A stretch of 64,000 bases of DNA, from positions 1,814,001 to 1,878,000 of the forward strand of contig NZ_CP039852.1 of the NCBI RefSeq assembly GCF_006228385.1, given 5' to 3'. Source of the DNA: Salinimonas iocasae (GTDB lineage Bacteria; Pseudomonadota; Gammaproteobacteria; Enterobacterales; Alteromonadaceae). Made by a program: the position numbers and the translations under genes. How positions within the stretch are numbered: the stretch's first letter is position 1; every line of letters starts with the position of its first letter. The notes beneath the pieces are model-generated. The model was given only the letters and a program-made list of their open reading frames with translations, did no database searches and had not been told where the DNA came from. Positions 18,722 through 28,499 of this stretch are shown here, one piece after another.

Positions 18722-19345
18722 ATGCAGGAATTTTTGACTATCGCCCTGATTCACTTTGTGGCCGTTGCCAGTCCCGGGCCGGATTTTGCTATTGTTGTTC
18801 GCAACAGTGTCAGTTTTGGTCGCCGGGCAGCGATGTATACCAGTATCGGTATTGGGTTGGGCATATTGATCCACGTGACTTATTCTATCGTCGGTCTGAG
18901 CGTACTGATAAAAACTACTCCCTGGTTATATACCGCTATCAGCTATCTGGCTGCGGTCTACCTGGTTTATCTGGCTGTCGGTGCGCTAAAGAGTGGTCCG
19001 CCCAAAGCCGTCGCTGAGGGAACCCAGTCACCCGTGGCCCCCTCGACCATGACTGCGAAAAAGGCACTCTGGATAGGGTTTTTAACCAACGGCCTGAACC
19101 CGAAAGCAACGCTGTTTTTTCTTTCGCTGTTTACTGCGTTTATCGATGTGAATACGCCGATGAGTGTAAAACTTGGTTACGGTATTTATCTGGCCGTGGC
19201 AACTGGCGCGTGGTTTTGCTTTCTGTCTTACCTGTTGAGTACCAGCAAGGTCGCACAACTGATAGGCAGTAAAGGATACTGGCTTGATCGGACAATGGGT
19301 GTTTTGCTAATAGGGCTTGCCCTTAAGCTCGTTTGGTCGGCCTGA
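18722..19345 (+). CDS. LysE/RhtB family amino-acid exporter
   Basis: Inner-membrane exporter of the LysE/RhtB superfamily, 207 residues with six hydrophobic segments. The family-typical ASPGPDFAIVVRNSV in helix 1 and GFLTNGLNPKATLFFLSLF in the middle are clear. Members export homoserine, threonine, lysine or similar; the substrate here is not deducible. The ATG follows the cobB stop with no gap, so sseA-cobB-rhtB reads as one operon. Confidence 0.93.
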   Translation: MQEFLTIALIHFVAVASPGPDFAIVVRNSVSFGRRAAMYTSIGIGLGILIHVTYSIVGLSVLIKTTPWLYTAISYLAAVYLVYLAVGALKSGPPKAVAEGTQSPVAPSTMTAKKALWIGFLTNGLNPKATLFFLSLFTAFIDVNTPMSVKLGYGIYLAVATGAWFCFLSYLLSTSKVAQLIGSKGYWLDRTMGVLLIGLALKLVWSA

Positions 19346-19403
19346 CACATATCCTGTGTTTTAGCGTATACTAGCGCCGTAAATAATAAATACCGAGGTT
19401 CGC

Positions 19404-20144
19404 TTGTCTGATTCTTCACCAACTGAAAACGAAAACAAAATACAACGGGCGTTGGATGGTAAGTATGCCTTTTCAGTAAAGGATGTACTGTCACGGTCTA
19501 ATAATCTTGTAAAAAAACACTATTCGCTCTTACTTAGCGGTTGTGGCATCGTTTTTCTGATTTGCGCAATACTCATTTTCATCCTGGTTTCTCAGTACCC
19601 GTTAGATGCTCTGGCTGAGATTAGTCAGGGGCAGCAGTTCATGATTAATCTGGCGGTGATTTTTTTACTAACGCCCATTACCACTGCTATGACTGTATTA
19701 ATGGCAGAAGCTGAAGAAGGGCGCTCTGCCACTTTTTCAGAATTGCTGCGCTACGTCCCTGCAGTGTTGCCGCTGGCTTTGGCTCAGTTGCTGATGAGTA
19801 TACTGACCCAGCTCGGGATGTGGTTACTGGTGCTACCCGGACTTTATCTTCTGGTTGCAACATCGTTTACGTTACCTTTAATTGCGGATAAAAAGTTGCC
19901 AATAACCCGTGCGCTGGTTCTTTCCTGCAAAGTGGTAAATTGTTATCTGCCTTCATTTGCACTGTTATTTGTTATATTTGTTGCACTGGGCTTTATTGCC
20001 TTATTTACACTTGGTCTGGCGTTATTCTGGATTATGCCATTTTACTATGCGACGCTGGGATTGTTGTACAGTGATTTATTCGGAACGCAGCCAGCACCGG
20101 CAACCGTAAGCAATACTAAGGATGAGTCTACTTTCGATGCATAA
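19404..20144 (+). CDS. Polytopic inner-membrane protein of unknown function (YciC-like)
   Basis: A 246-residue protein starting at TTG 19404. A charged cytoplasmic N-terminus of about 40 residues precedes about five or six hydrophobic helices (for example LLLSGCGIVFLICAILIFIL). The layout resembles UPF0259/YciC-type proteins, but I see no diagnostic motif. A weak promoter (CTGACA, TATACT, 19-base spacing) lies just upstream. It overlaps the following bax gene by 8 bases. Confidence 0.7.
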   Translation: MSDSSPTENENKIQRALDGKYAFSVKDVLSRSNNLVKKHYSLLLSGCGIVFLICAILIFILVSQYPLDALAEISQGQQFMINLAVIFLLTPITTAMTVLMAEAEEGRSATFSELLRYVPAVLPLALAQLLMSILTQLGMWLLVLPGLYLLVATSFTLPLIADKKLPITRALVLSCKVVNCYLPSFALLFVIFVALGFIALFTLGLALFWIMPFYYATLGLLYSDLFGTQPAPATVSNTKDESTFDA

Positions 20145-20943
20145 ACGTGAAACGACTAAAATTGTTCTGATAACGATAGGGGTTCTGGCGGTTATCGTGA
20201 TTAATGCATGGATCCTGGCGACCCGTGAACCCGATATTCTGGACGTACCTGAAACAGAACAGGCATCAGAGCCAGTACCTGATTTTGCCTCTTATGATGA
20301 TGTGAAAAGTCGCAAGGAAGCATTCTATAACTATCTGCGCCCGGAAGTAGAAAAACAAAATGATTATCTGCTATCCCTTCGTCATTATTTGCAAACCTTG
20401 CAGCGCAAGCGTAGCAGTGGTGAGTCGCTGGATGAGGATGATGTTGAACGCATAGACTGGCTGGTGGACGAATATAAAGTCAAACCTGAAAAAGACACTG
20501 CCGAGCGTCTGAGTACACTACTCAATCGCATTGATATTCTGCCTGCTGAACTCGTGCTGGCGCAGGCTGCTAATGAGTCTGCCTGGGGAACAAGCCGTTT
20601 TGCACAGGAAGGCTATAACTTCTTTGGCTTATGGTGTTTCAGAAAAGGCTGTGGCTTTGTACCATCTAAGCGAACCCGTGGCGCCTCACATGAGGTGGCT
20701 AAGTTTGATAATCTTTCCCGCGCTACCTATACCTATATGCGTAATATTAACCGACATAATGCCTATAGCGATTTACGAGATATTCGCGCTCGCTTACGCC
20801 GTAATCAGAAAGAAATTTCGGGTATGGCGCTGGCTGAAGGGCTGATGAATTACTCTCAGCGTGGTGCGGCATATGTTGAAGAGCTTCAGGCTATGATTCG
20901 ATTTAACCGGGAATACCTGATAGACGAGCAGGAATCAGAATGA
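20137..20943 (+). CDS. Bax-like peptidoglycan glucosaminidase
   Basis: Membrane-anchored murein hydrolase similar to E. coli Bax. From ATG 20137 it has 268 residues; ATG 20122 is an alternative whose ribosome site would be too close. One N-terminal helix (IVLITIGVLAVIVINAWILA) anchors it, then a charged linker and a glucosaminidase/LytG-type domain with the catalytic Glu in LAQAANESAWGTSRFA and the conserved NFFGLWCFRKGCGFVPS, whose two Cys may pair. It overlaps both neighbours (ATGA with the DUF2987 gene), so these are one operon. Confidence 0.88.
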   Translation: MHKRETTKIVLITIGVLAVIVINAWILATREPDILDVPETEQASEPVPDFASYDDVKSRKEAFYNYLRPEVEKQNDYLLSLRHYLQTLQRKRSSGESLDEDDVERIDWLVDEYKVKPEKDTAERLSTLLNRIDILPAELVLAQAANESAWGTSRFAQEGYNFFGLWCFRKGCGFVPSKRTRGASHEVAKFDNLSRATYTYMRNINRHNAYSDLRDIRARLRRNQKEISGMALAEGLMNYSQRGAAYVEELQAMIRFNREYLIDEQESE

Positions 20944-21578
20944 AAAAATGGGTAGTCGGTACATTGCTGTTGCTGTCTGCACAACCTGTTCTGGCAGAAG
21001 CGCTTGAGATTGAATACAGTCGCTTTTACAGCCATTTGCGCAAACTCAACAGCGATGATGTACAAGCGCTGGAATTTGCATTTGGTTTTAGTCGGGTGGG
21101 GCAAGGGCGTTTGTGCGATATCCAAAAGGCTGAAATTGTTACTGACAAAAAGACTATGCCTGTTGCTGTAACCCCCGAACAGCGTTTTACACTGCCACAA
21201 GAAAAAGCCCTGAAGCTTGCTAGCGCTATGATACATATAGAGCTTGAAGAAGCAGCGAATGTTTGCGACATGTCAGTGCAGTTACAAACGAAACCTGAAT
21301 ACCTTAAACAACACTACAGCGCTGAAGATTTGGCGATGCTGGTGGAGCAGTACGAGGCTTTTTTTAATGAAATGGGAAGTTTCCTTTCATTCATGATGCC
21401 CTCTGTTAAAGGACTGACATTCCAGTTTGAGAACGAAAACCTGAGTCGCCCGGTAAAAGATGCCCCGAATATTAACGCGGGATATTTGCAGCTTCCTAAA
21501 AGCTGGCTAAAAGACGGTAAATCACTGACATTACCCGAGAAGCCGTTACGCGTAACTGCAATTGCCTCTCGGCAGTAA
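20940..21578 (+). CDS. DUF2987 periplasmic protein
   Basis: A 212-residue exported protein with a clear Sec signal peptide (MKKWVVGTLLLLSAQPVLAEA, cut after LAEA or nearby). The mature part begins with EYSRFYSHLRKL, the recognisable opening of DUF2987, a family found mainly in Alteromonadales, Shewanella and Vibrio with no known function. Two Cys (RLCDIQKA, NVCDMSVQ) could form a disulfide. It overlaps the bax-like gene by ATGA, which suggests an envelope-related role. Confidence 0.85.
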   Translation: MKKWVVGTLLLLSAQPVLAEALEIEYSRFYSHLRKLNSDDVQALEFAFGFSRVGQGRLCDIQKAEIVTDKKTMPVAVTPEQRFTLPQEKALKLASAMIHIELEEAANVCDMSVQLQTKPEYLKQHYSAEDLAMLVEQYEAFFNEMGSFLSFMMPSVKGLTFQFENENLSRPVKDAPNINAGYLQLPKSWLKDGKSLTLPEKPLRVTAIASRQ

Positions 21579-21582
21579 AGAT

Positions 21583-22479
21583 TCAGCCTAGTACCAGCTG
21601 ATATCGGATCTGCTCGGCCAGTCTGTTAACGGTCTCTTCCCCTTTCTGGCAAAGTTCTTCAGCACGATGAAACTCAAGCAGACCAACATCTGCAAGATTT
21701 GGTTCAATAAGCACATCAGGCGGATCGCCGGCTAATCGTGAACGGGTAACTCTGGCCTGCAAAATCTCCAGGGAACTACTCATAACACTTAAAATGCCCG
21801 GTGGGGTCGCCTCATTAGGGCCTTTGTCAGGCGATAGCCATTGTCTGATAGCACTGGAACTTTTTTGCAGAAAGTGGTCGGTTTTGCGCTCATTATCTTC
21901 ATGCACTTCCTCCTGCTTTTCCAGACGCTGCGGCTTAAAATCAGCGTTAAGATTAATAGCAATGACAAAGTCAGCACCCATCTGTCGACACAGATTGACC
22001 GGCACCGGATTGACCACCGCGCCATCAACCAGCCAGCGACCTTCATACGCGACGGGGCTGAACAACGCCGGAATAGCGCAGGATGCCTGAATAGCCTGAT
22101 TAGCGGGACCTTCGGTAAACATCACTTCACGACCTGAGTGTAAGTCAGTGGCAACAACAGCGAACTGCTTCTCCATCTCTTCAAAAGTTGGCGCGCACAA
22201 GTCATCGCGCAGTTTATTAAAAACCTTCTGACCGCTAGCCAGCCCGCCCCGGCGGATGCCGATCCCCATTAGTGACAAAACCTGCCATTCCGTGAGAGAG
22301 CATGACCAGGTTCTCAAATCGTCCAGCTTACCGCTGGCGTAGGCCGCACCGACATAAGCGCCAATTGAGCATCCTGCCACGATATCTATTTTGACACCCA
22401 GCTTTTCAAGTGCCTGTATGATCCCTATATGGGTCCATCCTCTGGCGGCACCAGCTCCCAGTGCGATTCCTATCTTCAT
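21583..22479 (-). CDS. rssA: Patatin-like phospholipase (RssA-like)
   Basis: Patatin-fold serine hydrolase, 298 residues. The oxyanion-hole motif GAGAARGWTH opens the protein, the nucleophile Ser is in GCSIGAYVG (G-x-S-x-G), and the catalytic Asp is in VDGAVVNPVP, so the dyad is intact. Similar to E. coli RssA, whose substrate is undefined. No signal peptide, so probably cytoplasmic. It starts 5 bases after the ttcA stop and is convergent with the DUF2987 gene, with a 4-base gap. Confidence 0.9.
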   Translation of the reverse strand: MKIGIALGAGAARGWTHIGIIQALEKLGVKIDIVAGCSIGAYVGAAYASGKLDDLRTWSCSLTEWQVLSLMGIGIRRGGLASGQKVFNKLRDDLCAPTFEEMEKQFAVVATDLHSGREVMFTEGPANQAIQASCAIPALFSPVAYEGRWLVDGAVVNPVPVNLCRQMGADFVIAINLNADFKPQRLEKQEEVHEDNERKTDHFLQKSSSAIRQWLSPDKGPNEATPPGILSVMSSSLEILQARVTRSRLAGDPPDVLIEPNLADVGLLEFHRAEELCQKGEETVNRLAEQIRYQLVLG

Positions 22480-22484
22480 AAAAC

Positions 22485-23414
22485 CTATTCCGCTAAATTA
22501 ACAACCTGAACCACTGGTGCGCGTTGCTCACTTTCATCTGCAAATGAAGGGCTGTCAAACGCTGTATCGCCATCTTCTACAGCAGAATCCGAACGCTCAA
22601 TACTATCGAAATCGTGTAGCGAACGGTCAAGGAGGTGCGTAGGAGCAATATTTTGCATTGCCTTAAACATCGATTCAATTCTGCCCGGATAGCGGCGATT
22701 CCAGTCCTGCAACATGTGTTTGATATTCTGACGCTGAAGGTTTTCCTGTGAACCACACAGGTTGCAAGGGATGATCGGAAACTCAACAGCCGTAGCGTAT
22801 TTTTCAATATCCGATTCGTTGCAGTATGCCAATGGGCGAATCACAATGTGCTTACCGTCGTCACTTACCAGTTTGGGAGGCATAGATTTTAGCTTACCAC
22901 CATGAAACATATTGAGGAAAAGTGTTTCAAGCATGTCATCGCGGTGATGACCCAGTGCAATTTTGGTTGCCCCCAGTTCGGTAGCAGTGCGATATAAAAT
23001 GCCGCGACGAAGACGCGAGCACAGTGAGCAGGTAGTTTTACCTTCAGGTATTTTATCTTTTACAATTGAGTAGGTGTCTTCCTCAACTATCTGATAGTCC
23101 ACGCCTAATTCTTTGAGGTATTCAGGCAGCACATATTCAGGAAAACCTGGTTGTTTTTGATCGAGGTTAACCGCCACAAGATCGAAACGTATTGGCGCAA
23201 TTTTTTGCAAAAACAATAAGATATCCAGCAGCGTATAACTGTCTTTACCACCGGACAGGCAAACCATAACCTTATCACCGTCTTCTATCATCGAAAAATC
23301 GCCGATGGCTTTTCCGACGTTTCTGCGCAGACGCTTTTGTAGTTTATTGAAACTGTATTTCTGCTTGCTCTGCGCGCTGTGGCTAGAGATATTTTCGCTG
23401 GCTGACTGACTCAT
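22485..23414 (-). CDS. ttcA: tRNA 2-thiocytidine(32) synthetase TtcA
   Basis: ATP-dependent [4Fe-4S] enzyme that thiolates cytidine 32 of certain tRNAs. The 309-residue protein has the PP-loop [13 protein letters not shown] (about residues 53-65) and the two C-x-x-C pairs (CSLC and CNLC) that bind the cluster and substrate sulfur. [18 protein letters not shown] is also typical. The C-terminal acidic tail is longer than in E. coli. It lies between uspE and rssA near fnr, a common gammaproteobacterial neighbourhood. Confidence 0.97.
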   Translation of the reverse strand: MSQSASENISSHSAQSKQKYSFNKLQKRLRRNVGKAIGDFSMIEDGDKVMVCLSGGKDSYTLLDILLFLQKIAPIRFDLVAVNLDQKQPGFPEYVLPEYLKELGVDYQIVEEDTYSIVKDKIPEGKTTCSLCSRLRRGILYRTATELGATKIALGHHRDDMLETLFLNMFHGGKLKSMPPKLVSDDGKHIVIRPLAYCNESDIEKYATAVEFPIIPCNLCGSQENLQRQNIKHMLQDWNRRYPGRIESMFKAMQNIAPTHLLDRSLHDFDSIERSDSAVEDGDTAFDSPSFADESEQRAPVVQVVNLAE

Positions 23415-23451
23415 AGTTTACAACTTGGAATACAAAAACCGGATTATACAA

Positions 23452-23490
23452 AAGCCTGGGGCCCGGCGTCATCCCGTACGCCAGGTTTTT
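23452..23490 (-). terminator. Possible terminator after uspE
   Basis: GGCGT/ACGCC and CCTGG/CCAGG complementary arms with a bulge, flanked by AAAA and TTTTT, sit directly after the uspE stop. Structure judged by eye. Confidence 0.5.
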
Positions 23491-23491
23491 A

Positions 23492-24421
23492 TTAAACCAG
23501 GCGAATCGGCGACTCAAAACCATCCGGCTTAACTGCCAGAACGTCACAGTGCAGCGTGTCTATAACATGTTCTGCGGTATTTCCGATAAAGGCGGCGGAC
23601 AAGCCAACTCTGCCTACGGTACCAATGACTACAAGCTCGGCATCCAGCTCATGGGCTTTTCTGGCTACCACCTGTTCGGGAAGACCTTCCTCCACGTGGC
23701 AACACTGCGGATCGATACTGAACTTTTTACGATGTGCAGTCATCTCCTGCATATGGTGATTGTGCACTGACTGGTGATAGGCCTCGGTGTCAAACTCGGG
23801 AATTTCAATAGCGATACTGATGGGCGCTCGCGGATAGGCGTTAACCAGATGGACCGTACCGGTCAGTAGCGTGGCATAGTCCCGGGCAATTTCGGTCAGT
23901 TTATCGTTCAGCCTGGCGTGCTCCTGATCCTCCGTGCCTACATTTACCGCTGCCAGGATATTTCCCTGGGGAGGCCAGGCATGATCTTTAACCATAAGTA
24001 CTGGCATGGGGGCTTTTCTCATCAGGTGCCAGTCTGTGGGCGTAAAAATAACAGAAACCAGGTCATCTGCTTTTTGGCTTGCTTTGATGATGACATCGGC
24101 ATGGTGGGCCATCGCCGTACGGATAATCGCTTCGAAATCACGGCTTTCCCATTTCACTACCACCTCTACATCAATATCACTTTCCTGCGAATCAACAATA
24201 TCCTGTACCCATTGGGTACGATCCTTTATGACAGCATTACGCATTGCCTCGCGTTCATTGGAGGACAGCATCGTTGTCATTTCATAGGAAAAGTCATAAG
24301 CCACATATAGCGCGGTGATCTGAGCACCGGTTTTCGCAGCAAGCTCAAGCGCTCGGGACAGGGCAGGCTGCGTGGAAAGGTCGTTGTCGATTACCACTAA
24401 AATGGTGTTGTAGTTAATCAC
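23492..24421 (-). CDS. uspE: Universal stress protein UspE (tandem Usp domains)
   Basis: Cytoplasmic stress protein with two Usp domains in 309 residues. In E. coli, UspE influences motility, adhesion and stress survival. The start is taken at GTG 24421 because GGAGG lies 5 bases upstream and the protein then opens with the domain's first strand (NYNTILVVIDND); the frame extends 16 codons further without such a site. The second domain ends with a G-x-x-G-x-x-x-x-x-x-x-G-N-T-A-E nucleotide-binding pattern (VIGTVGRVGLSAAFIGNTAEHV). It lies downstream of fnr, as in enterobacteria. Confidence 0.93.
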   Translation of the reverse strand: MINYNTILVVIDNDLSTQPALSRALELAAKTGAQITALYVAYDFSYEMTTMLSSNEREAMRNAVIKDRTQWVQDIVDSQESDIDVEVVVKWESRDFEAIIRTAMAHHADVIIKASQKADDLVSVIFTPTDWHLMRKAPMPVLMVKDHAWPPQGNILAAVNVGTEDQEHARLNDKLTEIARDYATLLTGTVHLVNAYPRAPISIAIEIPEFDTEAYHQSVHNHHMQEMTAHRKKFSIDPQCCHVEEGLPEQVVARKAHELDAELVVIGTVGRVGLSAAFIGNTAEHVIDTLHCDVLAVKPDGFESPIRLV

Positions 24422-24503
24422 AGTCGCCTCCGACAATTGCTTTATACCTCTATTGAGTGTAGTTGGCAAAAGTCGGAAGAACCTTGTTTTAAATCAAAAA
24501 AAG

Positions 24504-25238
24504 TTATCGACAGGCGGTACTGAGCGAAATGCCTTTAAGTTTTTCGTTCACCTTATCAAAATCAAGAATGGTGATGAGCTTACCAGACACTTCGATAATG
24601 CCTTCTTTCTGAAAGCGGGTGAGTAGTCGGCTGATTGTTTCTACTGTCAGCCCCAGGTAATTACCAATTTCATTACGAGTCATGGACAGATTGAACTGAC
24701 GGTGCGAATAGCCTCGTTCTTCGAAACGATTAGACAGGCGGGCGATGAAATACATCAGTCGCTCTTCCGCCGTACGGCGGTTCAACAACATCATCATTTC
24801 ATGATCGTGCTTTATCTCGGCGCTCATAAAACTCATGATTTGCTGGCGAAGCTTAGGAAAAGTAACAGACATTTCATCTAGCGTATTATAAGGCAGCTCG
24901 CAAACCATTGCTGTTTCAAGTGCCCGGGTATAAATCTGATGTTGTTGCTCACGCAGCCCGTCAAAACCGATGATATCGCCGGGCAGGTGAAACGCTACGA
25001 TTTGCTCTTCACCTTCAGGATCACTGATAAATGATTTAAAGGACCCGGACCTGACGGCATACAGCGCGTGAAATTTATCACCAGACTGGATCAGCGTATC
25101 ATTTTTGTGCAACGGCTTTTTGCGCTCCACAATATCATCCAGCGATTCAACTTCGGTTTTATTTAATGCAACAGGCAGGCACAGGTGACTGAAGCTGCAA
25201 TTTTGACAATGGATAGAAAATTCAGATGGCGCAGCCAT
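24504..25238 (-). CDS. fnr: FNR-type anaerobic regulator (Fnr/EtrA)
   Basis: Oxygen-sensing CRP-family transcription factor with a [4Fe-4S] cluster. From ATG 25238 (GGAAG 5 bases upstream) it has 244 residues. Cluster ligands are the N-terminal [10 protein letters not shown] (three Cys) and the central Cys in [10 protein letters not shown]. The C-terminal winged helix shows [23 protein letters not shown], where E-x-x-S-R is the FNR recognition pattern for TTGAT half-sites. It is directly downstream of the cbb3 assembly genes, and a matching FNR box sits upstream of ccoN. Confidence 0.96.
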   Translation of the reverse strand: MAAPSEFSIHCQNCSFSHLCLPVALNKTEVESLDDIVERKKPLHKNDTLIQSGDKFHALYAVRSGSFKSFISDPEGEEQIVAFHLPGDIIGFDGLREQQHQIYTRALETAMVCELPYNTLDEMSVTFPKLRQQIMSFMSAEIKHDHEMMMLLNRRTAEERLMYFIARLSNRFEERGYSHRQFNLSMTRNEIGNYLGLTVETISRLLTRFQKEGIIEVSGKLITILDFDKVNEKLKGISLSTACR

Positions 25239-25258
25239 GTCTGCTTCCTTTTTCAGGG

Positions 25259-25933
25259 CTAAATGGTTAACCACATACGTAACGCGTTAAATAACAAAAT
25301 GAGTGCAAACACTGCCAGTAATCCGGCAATAATTTGTCTGACCACTGGCTTTTGCAGGGCATTAACGACCCAGTGTGCTCCGATACTTGTCGCGATAAGC
25401 GCCGGCAACGTCCCCAGACCAAAACACAGCATAATCTGAGCGCCGCTGAAAGCACTACCACTGGCCAGTGACCATGTTAATACTGAATAAACCAGCCCAC
25501 AAGGTAACCAGCCCCATATAATACCATAAGGTAATGCCGCCCATGGGGATGAGAAGGGTACCAGTTTGCGTGAAAGGGGCTGCAATTTTTTCCACAGGTG
25601 CTGTCCGGCGCGTTCAAGTCGCGTCAGTCCCATCCACCAGCGGCCCAGATAAGCAGCCATTGCCAATAGCATTATGCCACTAATTGTTGCTAGTACCGGG
25701 CCTGCGACAGGTATAAATGATGAAGACATCTGGCCCAGCCCCCCGGCAATAGCACCTGCAAGGGTGTAGCTGCTTACACGTCCCAGATTATAACTTACGG
25801 TATACGGCCAATGACTGTCATGAGAAGGGGTGGCAAGCCGTAATGCCGATGCGATACCGCCGCACATGCCCAAGCAATGGAGTCCACCGGCCAGCCCGAT
25901 AAAAAATGCAGATAGCCCGGTAAATTCACTCAT
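25259..25933 (-). CDS. Sulfite exporter TauE/SafE-like membrane protein in the cco cluster
   Basis: A 224-residue polytopic protein of the DsbD/UreH-like TauE/SafE group, commonly found at the end of ccoGHIS loci. The opening [22 protein letters not shown] carries the conserved H-C-x-G-M-C-G-G motif, a likely metal or thiol site. About six helices follow. Its start overlaps ccoS by 8 bases. A role in copper handling or haem/cofactor delivery for cbb3 oxidase is inferred from position, not shown. Confidence 0.85.
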   Translation of the reverse strand: MSEFTGLSAFFIGLAGGLHCLGMCGGIASALRLATPSHDSHWPYTVSYNLGRVSSYTLAGAIAGGLGQMSSSFIPVAGPVLATISGIMLLAMAAYLGRWWMGLTRLERAGQHLWKKLQPLSRKLVPFSSPWAALPYGIIWGWLPCGLVYSVLTWSLASGSAFSGAQIMLCFGLGTLPALIATSIGAHWVVNALQKPVVRQIIAGLLAVFALILLFNALRMWLTI

Positions 25934-26117
25934 TCATTTTCTTTCGTTCATCTGCCAGCTTTTTTTCTTCCGGCGACAGGTCATCATCAAATAAAATGCT
26001 GTAGCCCTGTCGGTCAAGATCTTCAAACTGATTGCTGCGAACCGCCCAGAAAAATATGCCTATAGCGATAGCGACAATCAGTATCGCCAGCGGGATGAGT
26101 ACATAGATAATAGACAT
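25926..26117 (-). CDS. ccoS: cbb3 oxidase maturation protein CcoS
   Basis: A 63-residue protein with one N-terminal membrane helix (IIYVLIPLAILIVAIAIGIFFWAV), then NQFEDLDRQGYSILFDDD, which is the CcoS signature. It is required in other bacteria to insert haem and copper cofactors into cbb3 oxidase. It starts 6 bases after ccoI and overlaps the SafE-like gene. Confidence 0.95.
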   Translation of the reverse strand: MSIIYVLIPLAILIVAIAIGIFFWAVRSNQFEDLDRQGYSILFDDDLSPEEKKLADERKKMNE

Positions 26118-26123
26118 AATCTT

Positions 26124-28499
26124 TCACCTGAGTAATCGCGTTGAATTGAATACAACAATCATACTACTAATTGACATTCCTATCACGGCCATCCAGGGAG
26201 CAAGCAGTCCGCTGACCGCAAGAGGCAGTACAAGCAGGTTGTATCCCAGCGCCCAGGCCATATTTTGTCGGATTACCGATTTCGTTCTTCTTGCCAGACA
26301 GAAAACCTTATTCAGTGAGTCAAGCTGTGGTGAAAGCAATATAATATCGGCAGATGTTTTCGCGATATCGGTAGCATTTCCTACGGCTACTGAAATATCA
26401 GATTGTGCCAGTACAGGTGCATCATTGATTCCATCGCCCAGCATCATGATCCGCATTGAAGAAGACTGTATCTCACTGACTTTTTCCAGCTTTTGGCGGG
26501 GCGTCAGGGCGAAGTGAAATTCATCTATTTGCAGGTCTCTGGCAACGCGCTCAACGTTGGCTTGCGTGTCTCCGCTTAATATTATTTTTTTAACCTCAGT
26601 AAATTGCCTGAGCGTATCTTTCACACCAGGTTTGATAGAATCGCTAATCTGCCATGCAGCAATAATGGTTTGATTACAGGCCAAATATACATTGGCGGAA
26701 AATGGCGTAACCGGTACATCATTATTGAAAAATGCAGAGGATCCGACTTTGTACTGCTTGCTCTCGATTGTCCCGCGAATTCCCTGTCCCGGTATAATCT
26801 CAAAATCTGTCAGCGACAGTAAATTATCTGCATTAAACAGGCTGGAAATTGGATGTTCCGAGCGCGCCTCCAGCGTTGCCATGATCCGGTCAATCTGATT
26901 TTGCGTCCAAGCTGTTTCATGCCAGTGATTTACAATAGAAAACTTACCATCGGTCAGTGTGCCGGTCTTATCAAGCGCCAGTACATCGCAATCGGCTACC
27001 GCTTCAAGCACATCGGCACGTTTAACTAAGACGCCTTGTTTATTAAGGCTGGCCACCGCACAGGTTAACGCTGTAGGTGTTGCAAGCCCCAATGCACACG
27101 GGCAGGTTGCGACAAGCACTGCTACCATAATCCACAACGCATCTTCGGGTTGTTGCTGATACCAGTACCAATAGGTCAGGGCCGCAACAGTCAGCACTGC
27201 GGTGACGAAGTACTGTGATAATTTGTCGGCAGCCAGGGCAAGACGGGGGCGGGTAGCCATCGCCTCACTTTGCATACGTAAAATTTGATTGACCAAAGAA
27301 TATTTAAGCGGGTTGGTCACCCTGATGTATATGGTCTGGCGCTGAGAGATGGTGCCGCCGAAAACCTGATCACCCACTTGTTTGAAAACAGGCGTAAACT
27401 CTCCGGTCAGCATCGACTCATCAATTGTCGCCCGACCATCAACAATGGTGCCATCAACAGGGATAACCTCACCGGCTTTAACCATTACAGTCTGCCCGGG
27501 CTGAAGCCGTTTGGCCAGACAGCTGTTCAATGTATCACCATCCACTACGGTTGCGGTCATTGGAATATACTGCAGCATGTTGGCGGAAATTTGCATGGCT
27601 TTGTGTCGGCTACGGTGTTCGGCAAAGCGACTGAGCAGTAGCAGAAAAATGAACATGCAGATGGACTCGAAATATACATCGCTGCCGGCGGTTACAGTGG
27701 TGTAAACGCCGGCGGTATAAGTGACACCGATGGCCAGAGTGACCGGAACATCCATATTTACGGTTCTTGCCTGAAGCGCGTTTATGGCGCCTAAATAGAA
27801 TGTCGAGCCGGAGTAAAATACGACAGGGGTAGTCAGAACCAGAGCTATCCAGTGAAAATACTGCTGCATTTGTGCTGACATATTGTCCAGCAGGTCGAAG
27901 TACATCGCTGCCATCAGCATCATAACCTGCATGGTCATCAGCCCGGCCAGGCCAAGCTTTTGGATAAAGCGCTTTTGCTCAGCGGCATAGGATGCTTCAT
28001 GATCATCAGCCTGGAAAGGAAACCCTTTATAACCGATTTTGCGAAGCCGCTGGATGATGGCACTGAGCGAAACGTGCTGATTATCCCATTTTACCCACGC
28101 CCGACGCTGCGCGATATTCACGGATACCTGTCGTATTCCATTCAGTCGCGATAGTTGCTTCTCAATCAGCCATCCACACGCTGCACACGTGATCCCTTCT
28201 ACCGTTAGCTGAATTTCATGGGCATCGTTATTATGAACCACAAAATCTTCCTGCAGTTGCGGATCGTCATACATTTGCAGCCGCGACAACATCGCTGCAT
28301 CCGGTAACGATGCCTGCTCTGCACTTTCGGTTCTGAACTGGTAATAGTCTTCCAGCCCGTTATCAACAATGGCTGTAGCCACTGCCTGACAGCCGGGGCA
28401 GCAAAAGTTGCGGTCATGGCCAAGAACCTCGGCAGTATAAGCATGATCTGGCTGATTAGGCTGGCCGCAGTGATAGCATTGTTCAGGCGAATATTGCAT
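26124..28499 (-). CDS. ccoI: Copper-exporting P-type ATPase CcoI/FixI
   Basis: P1B-type ATPase that supplies copper for cbb3 oxidase assembly. The 791-residue protein has a Cys-rich N-terminal domain (CYHCGQ, CCPGC), a heavy-metal-associated domain with GITCAACGW, eight membrane helices, the intramembrane CPC motif in ATCPCALGLATP, the phosphorylation site DKTGTLTDG and GDGINDAPVLAQSD. The Cys-rich N-terminus is typical of the CcoI/FixI branch. It overlaps fixH by ATGC/TAA-type overlap of a single base. Confidence 0.96.
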   Translation of the reverse strand: MQYSPEQCYHCGQPNQPDHAYTAEVLGHDRNFCCPGCQAVATAIVDNGLEDYYQFRTESAEQASLPDAAMLSRLQMYDDPQLQEDFVVHNNDAHEIQLTVEGITCAACGWLIEKQLSRLNGIRQVSVNIAQRRAWVKWDNQHVSLSAIIQRLRKIGYKGFPFQADDHEASYAAEQKRFIQKLGLAGLMTMQVMMLMAAMYFDLLDNMSAQMQQYFHWIALVLTTPVVFYSGSTFYLGAINALQARTVNMDVPVTLAIGVTYTAGVYTTVTAGSDVYFESICMFIFLLLLSRFAEHRSRHKAMQISANMLQYIPMTATVVDGDTLNSCLAKRLQPGQTVMVKAGEVIPVDGTIVDGRATIDESMLTGEFTPVFKQVGDQVFGGTISQRQTIYIRVTNPLKYSLVNQILRMQSEAMATRPRLALAADKLSQYFVTAVLTVAALTYWYWYQQQPEDALWIMVAVLVATCPCALGLATPTALTCAVASLNKQGVLVKRADVLEAVADCDVLALDKTGTLTDGKFSIVNHWHETAWTQNQIDRIMATLEARSEHPISSLFNADNLLSLTDFEIIPGQGIRGTIESKQYKVGSSAFFNNDVPVTPFSANVYLACNQTIIAAWQISDSIKPGVKDTLRQFTEVKKIILSGDTQANVERVARDLQIDEFHFALTPRQKLEKVSEIQSSSMRIMMLGDGINDAPVLAQSDISVAVGNATDIAKTSADIILLSPQLDSLNKVFCLARRTKSVIRQNMAWALGYNLLVLPLAVSGLLAPWMAVIGMSISSMIVVFNSTRLLR